The notes beneath the pieces are model-generated. The model did not search any database, had not been told where the DNA came from, and worked only from the letters and a program-made list of their open reading frames with translations. From contig NZ_DF967527.1 in the NCBI RefSeq assembly GCF_000971475.1, forward strand, positions 62,001-126,000: a stretch of 64,000 nucleotides of DNA, given 5' to 3'. Position numbers and translations under genes: made by a program. Source of the stretch: Sulfuricella sp. T08 (GTDB lineage: Bacteria > Pseudomonadota > Gammaproteobacteria > Burkholderiales > Sulfuricellaceae). Below, in pieces: positions 51,678 to 60,829 of the stretch; position 1 is the stretch's first letter; the number at the start of each line of letters is the position of its first letter.

Positions 51678-52093
51678 GTTGGCAATGGTTTGCGCTGGGT
51701 TCAGCATTCTTTGCCGGACTGACGGCGATCTTCGGAAAGCTCGGGGTCGAAGGTTTGAACTCCAATCTCGCCACCTTAATTCGGACGGTGATCATCCTCG
51801 GGATGACGGTGGCTATCGTGTCGCTCCGTGGCGAATGGTCCTTTTCGAAGGGGCTAGAGGCGCGTCCGGTGACCTTTTTAGTCCTTTCAGCTCTCGCGAC
51901 GGGGTTTTCCTGGCTGTTTTACTACCGCGCACTCCAGATGGCCCCCGCCTCGTTGGTGGCGCCAATCGACAAACTGAGCGTGTTTTTTGCCATTGTTCTC
52001 AGCATTGTATTCCTTGGCGAAGCGCTTACACTAAAGCTGATGCTCGGGGGAGTGTTGATACTTGCCGGGGTGTTGATTCTCGCTTGGCCGTGA
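51674..52093 (+). CDS. Half-size EamA/DMT transporter
   Basis: 139 residues, about half of a normal ten-helix EamA protein, with five helices: WFALGSAFFAGLTAIFGKLGV to FFAIVLSIVFLGEALTLKLMLGGVLILAGVLIL. Such half-size proteins form dimers. ATG 51674 overlaps the DedA stop. Last gene of the rightward operon. Substrate unknown. Confidence 0.85.
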   Translation: MSWQWFALGSAFFAGLTAIFGKLGVEGLNSNLATLIRTVIILGMTVAIVSLRGEWSFSKGLEARPVTFLVLSALATGFSWLFYYRALQMAPASLVAPIDKLSVFFAIVLSIVFLGEALTLKLMLGGVLILAGVLILAWP

Positions 52094-52225
52094 AGAACAT
52101 GAACATCGGTTTGAGTGACGTAAGCTGTCAGTGGATATGCCGATGGCAATAGACGGGTATGGGTCGGGAGCAGGCGTTCTCTTGGAATCTGTAGCCTAGC
52201 TTAGCTTCATCAGAATGAATTTCTT

Positions 52226-52612
52226 CTATTCTGGCTGTTCCTGACTATCCGGCCTCATGGACGAGGAATAGTCAAAAAGCTCAGGCTGGTTTTTACGGTA
52301 CACCCGCAGCCACATGACGGTCGCAGGTATCAGGGACTTGGCCGCGAACCACAGGGCATCGTCTGCTGCCTGGCCGGGCTCATTCAGTTGCCTGCCCATG
52401 GCTGCCCAACCGGCCCAATCTACTTCGGCCATGAGCGTGCAGGTCCGGGGAGACAGTTTGCCGGCGATGTCGGACACAATTTTGACCTGGCGGACCACTT
52501 CTGAGCGAGTCAGGCGGGAGTTTAGAAACTCTTCTTTCTCCAATCCTTCGGTCAGGGTCAGTACGGCGATGCTGGCCTCTTCGATGATCGATAGCAGTGA
52601 TGCGTTCAACAT
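52226..52612 (-). CDS. HepT-like (DUF86) protein lacking the catalytic motif
   Basis: 128 residues. The frame of the HepT family is recognisable: LTEGLEKEEFLNSRLTRSEVVRQVKIVSDIAGKLSP, then VDWAGWAAMGRQLNEPGQAADDALWFAAKSLIP. In HepT/DUF86 toxins the segment after I-W-x-x-I-x-G-M holds RNxLxHxY; here it reads GRQLNEPGQ, so the RNase residues are missing. No MNT antitoxin gene is beside it. It closes a NifA-linked accessory operon, suggesting a reused scaffold. Confidence 0.6.
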   Translation of the reverse strand: MLNASLLSIIEEASIAVLTLTEGLEKEEFLNSRLTRSEVVRQVKIVSDIAGKLSPRTCTLMAEVDWAGWAAMGRQLNEPGQAADDALWFAAKSLIPATVMWLRVYRKNQPELFDYSSSMRPDSQEQPE

Positions 52613-52639
52613 GCATGGCCCCTCAAATATTTGCGCTGT

Positions 52640-53269
52640 TTATAAGCGATAACCTTCTTCCCGCAAAACCTGCTGCACGACCGGACGCGCCAGCATGCGC
52701 TGATAATGCGCTTGGCAGTTTGGCGGCAAGTCGATCTTGATCTTGTCCGCCCAGAACTCCACATAAAACAGCGCCGCATCGGCAATAGAGAAATTGCCGG
52801 CCACATACTCCTTTCCTGCGAGCACGTTGTTCATGACGGCAAATGACTTTTCGACAATCTCGCGGCCACGGGCCTTGACGGTTTCGTAGTCTGCCTCGTT
52901 GGGGGTAAAGTTACCGGTGGTGAAGATGCGCGTAAATCCTTGTCCGTGTATCGTTCCCACCACGTAATGCAGGGTTTCGATGACCAGCGCATCGCCATCC
53001 GCATCTCCCGGCAACAGCTTCGCTTTCGGATTGGTGCGGGCAAGCCAGTAAGCGATGGCGCCGAACTCGGTCAGGGCGGTTCCATCTTCACGTACCAGGG
53101 TCGGAATAGTGGACTTCGGATTGATGGCCACATAGTCGGGTTTGATCTGGTCCCCCGCCATCAGGTTCACGATATAAACCTCGAAAGGCAGCTCGAGTTC
53201 CTCAAGCAAAATGTGTATGCCGGTCGAGCAGGAGCCAGGTGTCATGTAAAATTTCATGTAATGTTTCAT
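52640..53269 (-). CDS. Glutathione S-transferase family protein (nif-associated)
   Basis: 209 residues from ATG 53269; ATG 53257 is an alternative, and neither has a strong ribosome site. The N-terminal thioredoxin fold reads MKFYMTPGSCSTGIHILLEELELPFEVYIVNL, with NPKSTIPTLVREDGTALTEFGAIAYWLA as the glutathione-binding part. The helical C-terminal domain has AGNFSIADAALFYVEFWADK. GST genes recur in nif clusters of proteobacteria, perhaps for oxidative protection; the substrate is unknown. Confidence 0.88.
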   Translation of the reverse strand: MKHYMKFYMTPGSCSTGIHILLEELELPFEVYIVNLMAGDQIKPDYVAINPKSTIPTLVREDGTALTEFGAIAYWLARTNPKAKLLPGDADGDALVIETLHYVVGTIHGQGFTRIFTTGNFTPNEADYETVKARGREIVEKSFAVMNNVLAGKEYVAGNFSIADAALFYVEFWADKIKIDLPPNCQAHYQRMLARPVVQQVLREEGYRL

Positions 53270-53280
53270 GCTAGAGTGTC

Positions 53281-53586
53281 TCAACCAAACGAAAGACGGA
53301 TATCGATAGCGCGAAATAGCCAACCCAGGGTCACGGCGCGGAATGCCTTGTCGTCAGCCATGTCCCAAATCACGCACAGCAGGGCCTCTTCGCGGCTTAG
53401 CAGTTCGTTCTTTTCCAGTTTGCCGCTCGCCGCCGCGCATACGAGGGGATCTACATGGTGTTCGGAGAACACGTTGAGGGCTTCGGCAATGCCGGTGGAG
53501 ATCTCGTCCGCCGCCGCCAGGTGAGCGTGATCGCCGATAATTTTTAAGGTTGCTTCTACATAAGATTGCTCAATCTGAAGCTTCAT
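53281..53586 (-). CDS. Unknown nif-associated protein (101 residues)
   Basis: ATG 53586 is chosen for the AAAGG site seven bases upstream. Sequence starts MKLQIEQSYVEATLKIIGDHAHLAAADEI; later SREEALLCVIWDMADDKAFRAVTLGWLFRAIDI. Mostly helical, acidic, with two cysteines. Not recognised. Lies within the NifA-linked operon between the 187-residue protein and GST. Confidence 0.6.
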   Translation of the reverse strand: MKLQIEQSYVEATLKIIGDHAHLAAADEISTGIAEALNVFSEHHVDPLVCAAASGKLEKNELLSREEALLCVIWDMADDKAFRAVTLGWLFRAIDIRLSFG

Positions 53587-53808
53587 TGCCTTTATCCAAT
53601 CCAGAAATGGTCTGCTGCTATTTTCGTCAGGCGGAAACCCGATAAAACTCGACAAGCAGGCCATAGGTGCGGGATGTAAAAACCGATTTCATAGTTCGCC
53701 GGGAAATGGCGCCGGGGTGTCAGCCTTAAGACATTAGGACTCTTTTTGGCTGAAACACGACAAAAACTCATGTCATAAAACAGTTAAAAAATCCGGATAA
53801 TCGGCTGT

Positions 53809-54372
53809 TCAGACCGGTCCACGGTCAACCCGTTTCGCACCGTTAGTCTTGCCTTGTGCCTCCTTCAGGGAAAGCTTCTCGTACTTCGGGCGGTAACTCT
53901 TCAAAGCATTTAATACCGTAACCAGCTTGTCTGCGCTGGACTGGCCCTTGAAGTCACTTTTCTCCAGTCGCACCTCGTCTACCAGTTCATTCCACACCAG
54001 GCCATCCACCATGGGTATGAGGATGATATTCACCCCATTCACCTCAACCTGCATAGGATCGCCGATATTGGCCACATACATCGCCACGCGTGTGTCCGGC
54101 GTAAAATATTTGGCGTACTTGTCCAGCATGATCTGCAGTTGATCCAGCTCGTCGATGGTGCCGGCCAGCATCTTGATCTTGTCCGCATCGGCCAGCATTA
54201 CCGTGCCATCCAGCATGACCGATGGCTTGCCCCGCCGCCCCTGCTCATCCAGAATTTCGCCCTCCACCAGCACCAGACTGCCGCGGTAGGCCATCATGTC
54301 GCCAGCGCTAGTGGCTTCCTTGAAGTTGCTGTAAAAAAACAGGCCTTGATTTTCAAATTGGTCCAGTAACAT
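53809..54372 (-). CDS. Unknown nif-associated protein (187 residues)
   Basis: ATG 54372 with GGAGA eight bases upstream. Soluble and mixed alpha/beta: LDQFENQGLFFYSNFKEATSAGD, then VMLDGTVMLADADKIKMLAGTIDELDQLQ, YVANIGDPMQVEVNGVNIILIPMVDGLVWNEL, and a basic tail. No family recognised. It is the first gene after a sigma-54 promoter and activator site, so nitrogenase-linked expression is expected. Confidence 0.65.
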   Translation of the reverse strand: MLLDQFENQGLFFYSNFKEATSAGDMMAYRGSLVLVEGEILDEQGRRGKPSVMLDGTVMLADADKIKMLAGTIDELDQLQIMLDKYAKYFTPDTRVAMYVANIGDPMQVEVNGVNIILIPMVDGLVWNELVDEVRLEKSDFKGQSSADKLVTVLNALKSYRPKYEKLSLKEAQGKTNGAKRVDRGPV

Positions 54373-54415
54373 GGTCGATCTCCATTGTTGAGTTGTGAAA
54401 AGATATCCAACAATT

Positions 54416-54431
54416 AGCAATATGCGTGCCC
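54416..54431 (-). promoter_or_regulatory. Sigma-54 promoter of the leftward accessory operon B
   Basis: On the minus strand the sequence is GGGCACG-CATA-TTGCT, GG at 54430-54429 and GC at 54418-54417. One mismatch to consensus. Predicted start near 54405, 33 bases before ATG 54372. Confidence 0.78.
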
Positions 54432-54524
54432 GACACGAATGCGGCTTGAAATCGGGTATCCAGATCGCAAGCGAAACTCTTGCTCGCGAGAATCGACAGG
54501 TTCAGGTTTTCGACTTTGCTGGCG

Positions 54525-54540
54525 TGTCTTTAATCGGACA
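54525..54540 (-). promoter_or_regulatory. NifA upstream activator site for accessory operon B
   Basis: TGT-CTTTAATCGG-ACA, exact TGT-N10-ACA, about 128 bp upstream of the predicted leftward transcription start. Confidence 0.75.
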
Positions 54541-54644
54541 GGCCTACACAGATGGGATATTTCTGGTTTTGCGGCTAAACGACCAGGGATTGCACTCAAG
54601 AGGGTCGGTGATCAGGATAAAAACGGGGGGTCAGCTAGATACAG

Positions 54645-55436
54645 TCACGCCCGCTGTTCAGCCTTGCGCAAAAGCTTCAGGCTGACCAGGCTGGCTGCCA
54701 TGTCCAGGGCAGTGAAGTCATCCAGCGTCTTTACACCGGTATCTACACCGGCTTGCAGCAGCTTTGCCACACACTCGTCCTTCCCGCTGGAGGCGGCATA
54801 CATGAGGCAGGTTGCGCCGTTGTCATTCTGATTGTTGATGTCGACACCGGTGGCGATGAGCAGATCTATGATTTCCAGGCTGTTGCTGAAGCAGGCGAAC
54901 CAGAGCGCCTGGTTGCCGTCGCTGTTTCTGGCATCTACCTGCGCACCCAACACCAGCAGCTCGGCGACAATGGCCGCGTCTGCCAGACGACAGGCCCGCA
55001 TCAGCGGCGTGGTTTCGCCTGCCAGGGTGGAATGGATATCTTCGGATGAAAAACCCTGATCGGCCAGCCAGGTGCGCAGTCGCTCGCTAGAGTTGGAGGT
55101 GGTAGCGTCGCTCTGTTGCCCTGCCGATTGCATCAGCTTCCAGCCTGCGTATCCGCCGTTGAGGTTGTACACTTCCCGGAATCCAAAATCCGCAAACATC
55201 TGCGCGTGAATGAGGCTGGCGCTGCCGCGATGGCAATAGATCAGCACCGGCTTGTGCCTGGGTATTTGCAGGATAGCCCTATCCAGCTCAGCGCCCGATA
55301 AATTCCGCGCCGAACCGATATGGCCCAGGTCGAAGGATTTCCGGTCGCGCGTATCGAGTATTTGCAATTCCGGGTTTTGCATGAGTTCCGCCACTTCGTC
55401 GGCGCAAATTCGATGAAAGACTCTGTTGGATTCCAT
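54645..55436 (-). CDS. Rhodanese domain fused to ankyrin repeats
   Basis: 263 residues. Rhodanese domain: LQILDTRDRKSFDLGHIGSARNL and the active loop IYCHRGSAS with Cys68. Residues 115-255 hold about four ankyrin repeats (TPLMRACRLADAAIVAELLVLGAQVDARNSDGNQALWFACFSNSLEIIDLLIATGVDINNQ). The rhodanese part may move sulfur; the ankyrin part should bind a protein partner. It is the last gene of the leftward operon that begins at 59269. Confidence 0.88.
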   Translation of the reverse strand: MESNRVFHRICADEVAELMQNPELQILDTRDRKSFDLGHIGSARNLSGAELDRAILQIPRHKPVLIYCHRGSASLIHAQMFADFGFREVYNLNGGYAGWKLMQSAGQQSDATTSNSSERLRTWLADQGFSSEDIHSTLAGETTPLMRACRLADAAIVAELLVLGAQVDARNSDGNQALWFACFSNSLEIIDLLIATGVDINNQNDNGATCLMYAASSGKDECVAKLLQAGVDTGVKTLDDFTALDMAASLVSLKLLRKAEQRA

Positions 55437-55460
55437 ACATTTTCTCCTCTCTAATCTCGT

Positions 55461-57101
55461 TTATGTGGCGCTGGTGCCCACATCCCGATCGGGATAAGGC
55501 GGTTGGGTGAGAATTCTGCTGTCGAGCACAGGCAGCCCCACGGTAAAGTGATAAAGGGATTGAAACGAATTGTCGGTTATGCCCAGGATTTTGTGGAAGG
55601 CGTCGTCGAGAAAACAGCCGATTCCCGTTCCCCTCATGTTCATCGCTTCCGCTTCCAGGTAAAGCACGTGCCCGAGCAGGCCGGCTTCCCAATGCAACTG
55701 GCGATACCGCCAGGGATCGGATGCGACGACTTCATCGAACTCCACCAGCATCCCCAGGGAAAAGCAACCGTCGGCAGCGATGGCCTGGCGGCAACAGATC
55801 GTTCTGGCGGCGCTGCGGCAGTCGGCTTGCGTCAGCAGAAAAAGGGGCAAGTGATCCGGGCACTGTTCCGCTTTTTCCCAGAGAAACTCTTTGCTCAGAG
55901 CGGCCCGCAGATGGTCTTCGGCGTTGCGGCTGCGGGGAAGCACGTACAGGCCGGGGGTTAGCCCCTGAACCCGGTGCACGAATAAAACCGGATGCACCCT
56001 GGGTTCAAAGTTCCAGATGTCCCACGGGGCAATTTGGCGAGGTAGCAGGTGATCCAGCATGAGGTAAAAATCTTCGCGGGCCATGGAGGCTGTGGCGTCG
56101 AAGCACTGCGCGCTGCGGCGTTGCAGAATCAATTCTGCCGACGGCCTGTCGCTGCCGGAGGCGAGCAACGGATGACTGGCCCATTCCACGTTTTCGGCAG
56201 AAACGGATTCCTTGCGTGTGGCTGTAGCGATCTCGTCGATGACTGGCCAACGGTACATGGGGTGCGGATCCAGGACATTGGCCTTGCCTGCCCAGCGACC
56301 GTTTTCCAATATGTCCAGGCAAGCGGGGTCGTGCTGGGACCGGGCCATGGGTTGGAGCATGACTTCCAACAGCAGGTCCGCTTCCTCGCGCTCCGCTTTG
56401 TCAAAATCGCTGTTTCTGTCCAGGCCTAGCCACTCTGATAATTCACGGCTGTTGACAGCCTCAACCAGCTTGAGCTTCCATCCCAGTGTACCCGCCGCAT
56501 AACGCAACGCGCCCAGCGCGTGGCCTACGTCAAGCTGGCAATAACGGAAAGCTCGCTCGCCGTATTTCCATGCTTCCCGCCAGTGTATGGAGGATAGCCC
56601 GATGAATATCCTGCCATCTTCTTCCGAGGGTTCGGCCTGAAACCGGCAGCGTTGCTCCAGTGCGTGATCGCGGCTCACATAGTGGTAAATGCCATTTTCA
56701 AGCGCGGGGATGTTCTGGCAGATCAGGTAAGCTTCGGTCGGATGCAGATTGCCGCTGGAAGGGTTACAGCGCAATGCCCAGCGGTCCGGCCCATATTCCT
56801 TCCAGGCCGAAAGGCCCATGGCCAGCTCCAGCAGCGCGCCGACAGTCTGGAGAGAAAACGACTGCGGTTCGAGGTTGCCGGGTTGGTAGATAGAGGAAAA
56901 TGTAGTGATCAGACGTTGTGCGACCAACGGGAGTTCGATGCGTGGCGCGCCTGAGAACTCCCGGAATGGATTGGGCTGCATGCTCCAGTCGAGCGTGTCC
57001 GGCCCAGCTGCGTAGCGATCGAGGCGGTGCTTGGTGCGATCATGGTAAGCGGCCACTTGCTCGGTCTCGGCCGGCGGCATGGATACTCTATTTTCAAGCA
57101 T
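55461..57101 (-). CDS. SagB-type nitroreductase/dehydrogenase family protein
   Basis: 546 residues from ATG 57101. Two nitroreductase halves: LRCNPSSGNLHPTEAYLICQNIPALENGIYHY (FMN-binding) in the first and SAELILQRRSAQCFDATASMAREDFYLML plus EAEAMNMRGTGIGCFLDDAFHKILG in the second. This is the duplicated SagB/ThcOx family, whose members oxidise azoline rings in peptides, but no YcaO or precursor peptide gene is near. Its place in a nif accessory operon points to another flavin reaction. Confidence 0.8.
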   Translation of the reverse strand: MLENRVSMPPAETEQVAAYHDRTKHRLDRYAAGPDTLDWSMQPNPFREFSGAPRIELPLVAQRLITTFSSIYQPGNLEPQSFSLQTVGALLELAMGLSAWKEYGPDRWALRCNPSSGNLHPTEAYLICQNIPALENGIYHYVSRDHALEQRCRFQAEPSEEDGRIFIGLSSIHWREAWKYGERAFRYCQLDVGHALGALRYAAGTLGWKLKLVEAVNSRELSEWLGLDRNSDFDKAEREEADLLLEVMLQPMARSQHDPACLDILENGRWAGKANVLDPHPMYRWPVIDEIATATRKESVSAENVEWASHPLLASGSDRPSAELILQRRSAQCFDATASMAREDFYLMLDHLLPRQIAPWDIWNFEPRVHPVLFVHRVQGLTPGLYVLPRSRNAEDHLRAALSKEFLWEKAEQCPDHLPLFLLTQADCRSAARTICCRQAIAADGCFSLGMLVEFDEVVASDPWRYRQLHWEAGLLGHVLYLEAEAMNMRGTGIGCFLDDAFHKILGITDNSFQSLYHFTVGLPVLDSRILTQPPYPDRDVGTSAT

Positions 57102-57179
57102 GGTTCTTTGCCCCTGATCTTGACTGCATCGAAAAGAATGATGAAGTTGACACTCAATTAAGTTCAAGTTGACTGACTA

Positions 57180-57614
57180 CTAGCCTCCACCCATGATCAG
57201 ATTGAAGACCTGACGCAACAGATTCAACTCGATCATGGGTAGCCCCCGCATGTCACTGATGGGCTTGAATACGCCGAGCGGTTCTATCGCCTGTCGTGGG
57301 GCATCCAGGCCTGTAAAGCGGACAAGATGGATGCGGATGGAGCCGCTGTCGCTGGACATCCACGCCTGAAAGCCGTCATCAAGCCTCAATTGTGTGGGGT
57401 CGAGGCCATACTGCGCCACCACGGCATCCAACACCGCGTTGGGTGGGTGTTGTTCGCAAGCATCGCTGGGTGCCGACATGACACTCGCAGTTTCCGGCAA
57501 GGGCGCGGGTGCAAGTACGCTGTTACCGTAACGGGCGAATAGCAAGGCGGTGCTATAGCTATCAAAGTGACACAAGATCACACGATTGTGATCAAAAATT
57601 TGAGGGCTGTTCAT
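57180..57614 (-). CDS. Unknown nif-associated protein (144 residues)
   Basis: Starts NSPQIFDHNRVILCHFDSYSTALLFARYG, with VVAQYGLDPTQLRLDDGFQAWMSSDSGSIRIHLVRFTGLDAP in the middle. Predicted alpha/beta, no signal peptide or membrane helix. Not recognised. Lies between the fumarylacetoacetase-like and SagB-like genes of the same leftward operon. Confidence 0.62.
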   Translation of the reverse strand: MNSPQIFDHNRVILCHFDSYSTALLFARYGNSVLAPAPLPETASVMSAPSDACEQHPPNAVLDAVVAQYGLDPTQLRLDDGFQAWMSSDSGSIRIHLVRFTGLDAPRQAIEPLGVFKPISDMRGLPMIELNLLRQVFNLIMGGG

Positions 57615-57683
57615 TAGTTACGTCCGTTCCATTGGTTTGGGATATCGATAATCGTGTGAAGTCGGCCTGGATTCTAGCGCTGG

Positions 57684-58370
57684 CTAGCCAATGGTAATGA
57701 TCAGCGGCTCCAGCCCCGAGACCGTGGCTTCTATGACATCGCCCCTGACCACCGGAGCAACGCCGGCTGGGGTGCCGGTGAAGATCAGGTCGCCGGGAAA
57801 TAGCTCGACCAGATTCGACAGGGCGTTGATCATCTGCGGAATCTTCAAAATCATGTCGCCGACATCTCCGCTCTGGCGTATTTCGCCATTCACCTTGAGC
57901 TCGATCTTGCCCCGGGCGATGGCCCCGGAATAAAACTCCGGCGTGATCGCGCTGCACGGTGCCGAATGGTCGAATCCCTTGGCCATATCCCAAGGCCGCC
58001 CCTTTTCTCGGGCGGCCCGTTGCAGGTCGCGACGGGTCATGTCCAGACCCACGGCATAGCCGAAGACATAGTCGTAATCGACCTTGTCGATGGGGATGTT
58101 TTTTCCGCCCTTGTGCAAAGCCACCACCATCTCCACCTCGGGCTGCAAATCGCCGGTGTGGGGCGGGTAAGGCAGTACGGAATTGTTGTGGAGAATGGCG
58201 CCGGGCGGTTTCATGAAGAAGAAGGGTTCATCGCGGTCTGGGTCGGCACCCATTTCACGCGCATGATCAGGGTAATTTTGCCCGACGCAGAAAATCCGTC
58301 GCACCGGAAACGGTTTGCTCGACATGGCCTCAAGGGTGACCACAGGGGCTGGTGGGAAGGCGTAGTTCAT
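57684..58370 (-). CDS. Fumarylacetoacetate hydrolase family protein
   Basis: 228 residues from ATG 58370 (ATGA overlap with the gene upstream). RRIFCVGQNYPDHAREMG, then FFFMKPPGAILHNN, LQPEVEMVVALHKGG with metal-binding Glu residues, and GDLIFTGTPAGVAPVVRGD. Members hydrolyse acylpyruvates or decarboxylate oxaloacetate. Why it is in a nif operon is unclear; a role near pyruvate or homocitrate supply is speculation. Confidence 0.9.
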   Translation of the reverse strand: MNYAFPPAPVVTLEAMSSKPFPVRRIFCVGQNYPDHAREMGADPDRDEPFFFMKPPGAILHNNSVLPYPPHTGDLQPEVEMVVALHKGGKNIPIDKVDYDYVFGYAVGLDMTRRDLQRAAREKGRPWDMAKGFDHSAPCSAITPEFYSGAIARGKIELKVNGEIRQSGDVGDMILKIPQMINALSNLVELFPGDLIFTGTPAGVAPVVRGDVIEATVSGLEPLIITIG

Positions 58371-58816
58371 ATGATTTCCTGGGCGGCACACGCTTTGGCG
58401 TGAGATGGCTTGGAGCAGGTCTCCCAGTTATTCGCTGAAGGTGGCGAGGCAGTCTGTCCGGCCTGCCCGAGTCCGATCCACTGATCTATCAGGGTTGGCT
58501 CGAAGCCGACTTCAAAGCGCTTCTCTACCTGGAGAAGGGGGCGGCGGATCAGCAGCGGTTCGGCCAGCATCAAGGCCAAGGCACCGGCTTCGTCGAGTTG
58601 TTCCGGCACAATTTCTCCCGCCTTCACTCGTGGCGCGGCACGGTTGAACCATTCCGCCACCGGTCGCGAGCCGAAGAAGGCGCGCAGCCGATCGGCCGTC
58701 CACGGCTCGCTCAGGAGGTTGCAGGCGAGGACCCGGTGCCCGGCACTGGCAAGCAGGGCTTTTTGCCTGGCGTTGCCGGCGCAGCCCGGTTTCTCGTAAA
58801 AAATTACATTGGCCAT
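58367..58816 (-). CDS. Nitrogenase-associated protein (ArsC/Spx-like)
   Basis: 149 residues beginning MANVIFYEKPGCAGNARQKALL, the thioredoxin-like ArsC/Spx fold with Cys12. FGSRPVAEWFNRAAPRVKAGEIVPEQLDEAGALALMLAEPLLIRRPLL matches the short nitrogenase-associated family found next to nif genes. It lacks the arsenate reductase setting of the enzymes at 2395 and 7099. Function unknown. Confidence 0.85.
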   Translation of the reverse strand: MANVIFYEKPGCAGNARQKALLASAGHRVLACNLLSEPWTADRLRAFFGSRPVAEWFNRAAPRVKAGEIVPEQLDEAGALALMLAEPLLIRRPLLQVEKRFEVGFEPTLIDQWIGLGQAGQTASPPSANNWETCSKPSHAKACAAQEII

Positions 58817-58843
58817 TAAATCAGGTTCCCGGTTTCTTGCGGG

Positions 58844-59269
58844 TTAAACGGCGAAAACCGGAATGAACGTCTTGCTCTTCCGTCCCAGTGCGGCATCCAC
58901 TCTCTTGCGCACGGCTTCTATGGTGAGCGGTTTGACGATCAGCGCGTCCGCTCCGGATTGGAGACAGGCCAGTGTCATGGGGTCATCCCTGGAATCAGCT
59001 ACCAGCAATATCCTGATGCCCGGAATTCTGGATTTGATGGTTTGCAGGGTGGCTATGCCTTGCTCATGGATCACGCCCACGCCCAGCAGCAAAAGATCTG
59101 GCTTCCAGTCCACGCTTTTGGCAAAAGCCGCATCGAGACTCGGGAGATCGTGGGTTTCGTTTTCATCGTGGAGCATGAACTGAAGCGCCATCCGGGTAAT
59201 CTCGTCAGTATCCACCACGAACAGCCGTTTGTTTTCCACCGAATTTGAAATATCGACGCCAACTTGCAT
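58844..59269 (-). CDS. Receiver-domain protein lacking the phosphorylation Asp
   Basis: 141 residues from ATG 59269 with CAGGAG eight bases upstream. CheY-like: RLFVVDTDEITRMALQFML (acidic pair), ILLVADSRDD and ALIVKPLTIEAV (Lys). At the phosphorylation position the sequence is PDLLLLGVGVIHEQG, with Gly in place of Asp. No output domain. It is the first gene of the leftward accessory operon and divergent from nifH. Confidence 0.82.
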   Translation of the reverse strand: MQVGVDISNSVENKRLFVVDTDEITRMALQFMLHDENETHDLPSLDAAFAKSVDWKPDLLLLGVGVIHEQGIATLQTIKSRIPGIRILLVADSRDDPMTLACLQSGADALIVKPLTIEAVRKRVDAALGRKSKTFIPVFAV

Positions 59270-59334
59270 AGGTCTGCTCCTGTTATAAGAATCAAGAATT
59301 CCAGATATAGAAAAAGTTTCTTTCCAGCACCTCA

Positions 59335-59350
59335 AGCAATTATTGTTCCG
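59335..59350 (-). promoter_or_regulatory. Sigma-54-like promoter of leftward accessory operon A
   Basis: On the minus strand CGGAACA-ATAA-TTGCT, with GG at 59349-59348 and GC at 59337-59336. Three mismatches in the first element, full match in the second. Predicted start near 59324, 55 bases before ATG 59269. Confidence 0.55.
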
Positions 59351-59439
59351 CCTCCAGCCGATTAGCGGGTGAGTCGCATGCAGGCATAGGTTCTGCTGTC
59401 TGTGCGATGCCTGGCAGGTCCTTCCGGATGCGACAGGAT

Positions 59440-59514
59440 TGTGTCGTATCTGACAATCGAACGGCCTTTGTACTTTTTCCTACAGTTCTCCAGGCTTTTG
59501 TTAACTTCACAACA
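59440..59514. promoter_or_regulatory. Three NifA upstream activator sites
   Basis: Exact TGT-N10-ACA elements at 59440-59455, 59469-59484 and 59499-59514, spaced 29 and 30 bases apart. The right-hand site is about 105 bp from the nifH start of transcription and the left-hand one about 116 bp from the leftward start, so the array can serve both. Confidence 0.85.
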
Positions 59515-59592
59515 GCCTTAAACCTCGCCAAATCCATCAAACAAATTAATTAATTTTATACAATACAATAAGTTAATGATGTTTTTCTGAGT

Positions 59593-59607
59593 TGGCACGC
59601 TCGTTGC
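59593..59607 (+). promoter_or_regulatory. Sigma-54 promoter of nifHDK
   Basis: TGGCACG-CTCG-TTGC, a full consensus match (GG 59594-59595, GC 59606-59607). Predicted transcription start near 59619. Confidence 0.92.
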
Positions 59608-59732
59608 TAATGGATGATTGCACCGAAAGTGTTTTGCCGGATTGGTAACCTCTAAGAAGACAGACAAAGCGTTCCAAAGTTGTTTTATGTCGGCAGGCTC
59701 ATTGTTGGTGGACACGGGCAAAAATTTTTTAA

Positions 59733-60659
<927 letters not shown>

Positions 60660-60722
60660 GGAAGCAACCGGATTCCGTCCATGGCTGACGCCGTGGGCGG
60701 GTCTAAAACAGAGGGCTCCAGA

Positions 60723-60780
60723 GGGAGACCTCTGCAAATGACGGAGATACGCAACGATACGTGATTTGCAGAGTTCTCCC
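60723..60780 (+). promoter_or_regulatory. Stem-loop between nifH and nifD
   Basis: CTCTGCAAAT (60730-60739) pairs perfectly with ATTTGCAGAG (60764-60773), extended past a bulge by GGGAG (60723-60727) with CTCCC (60776-60780). No U-tract follows. Such structures usually slow decay of upstream mRNA, so nifH message may exceed nifDK. Confidence 0.7.
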
Positions 60781-60829
60781 ACACGTGGGGAATGTCGGTG
60801 TCGGTTCTGTAATCAAGTAGGAGGGCAAA

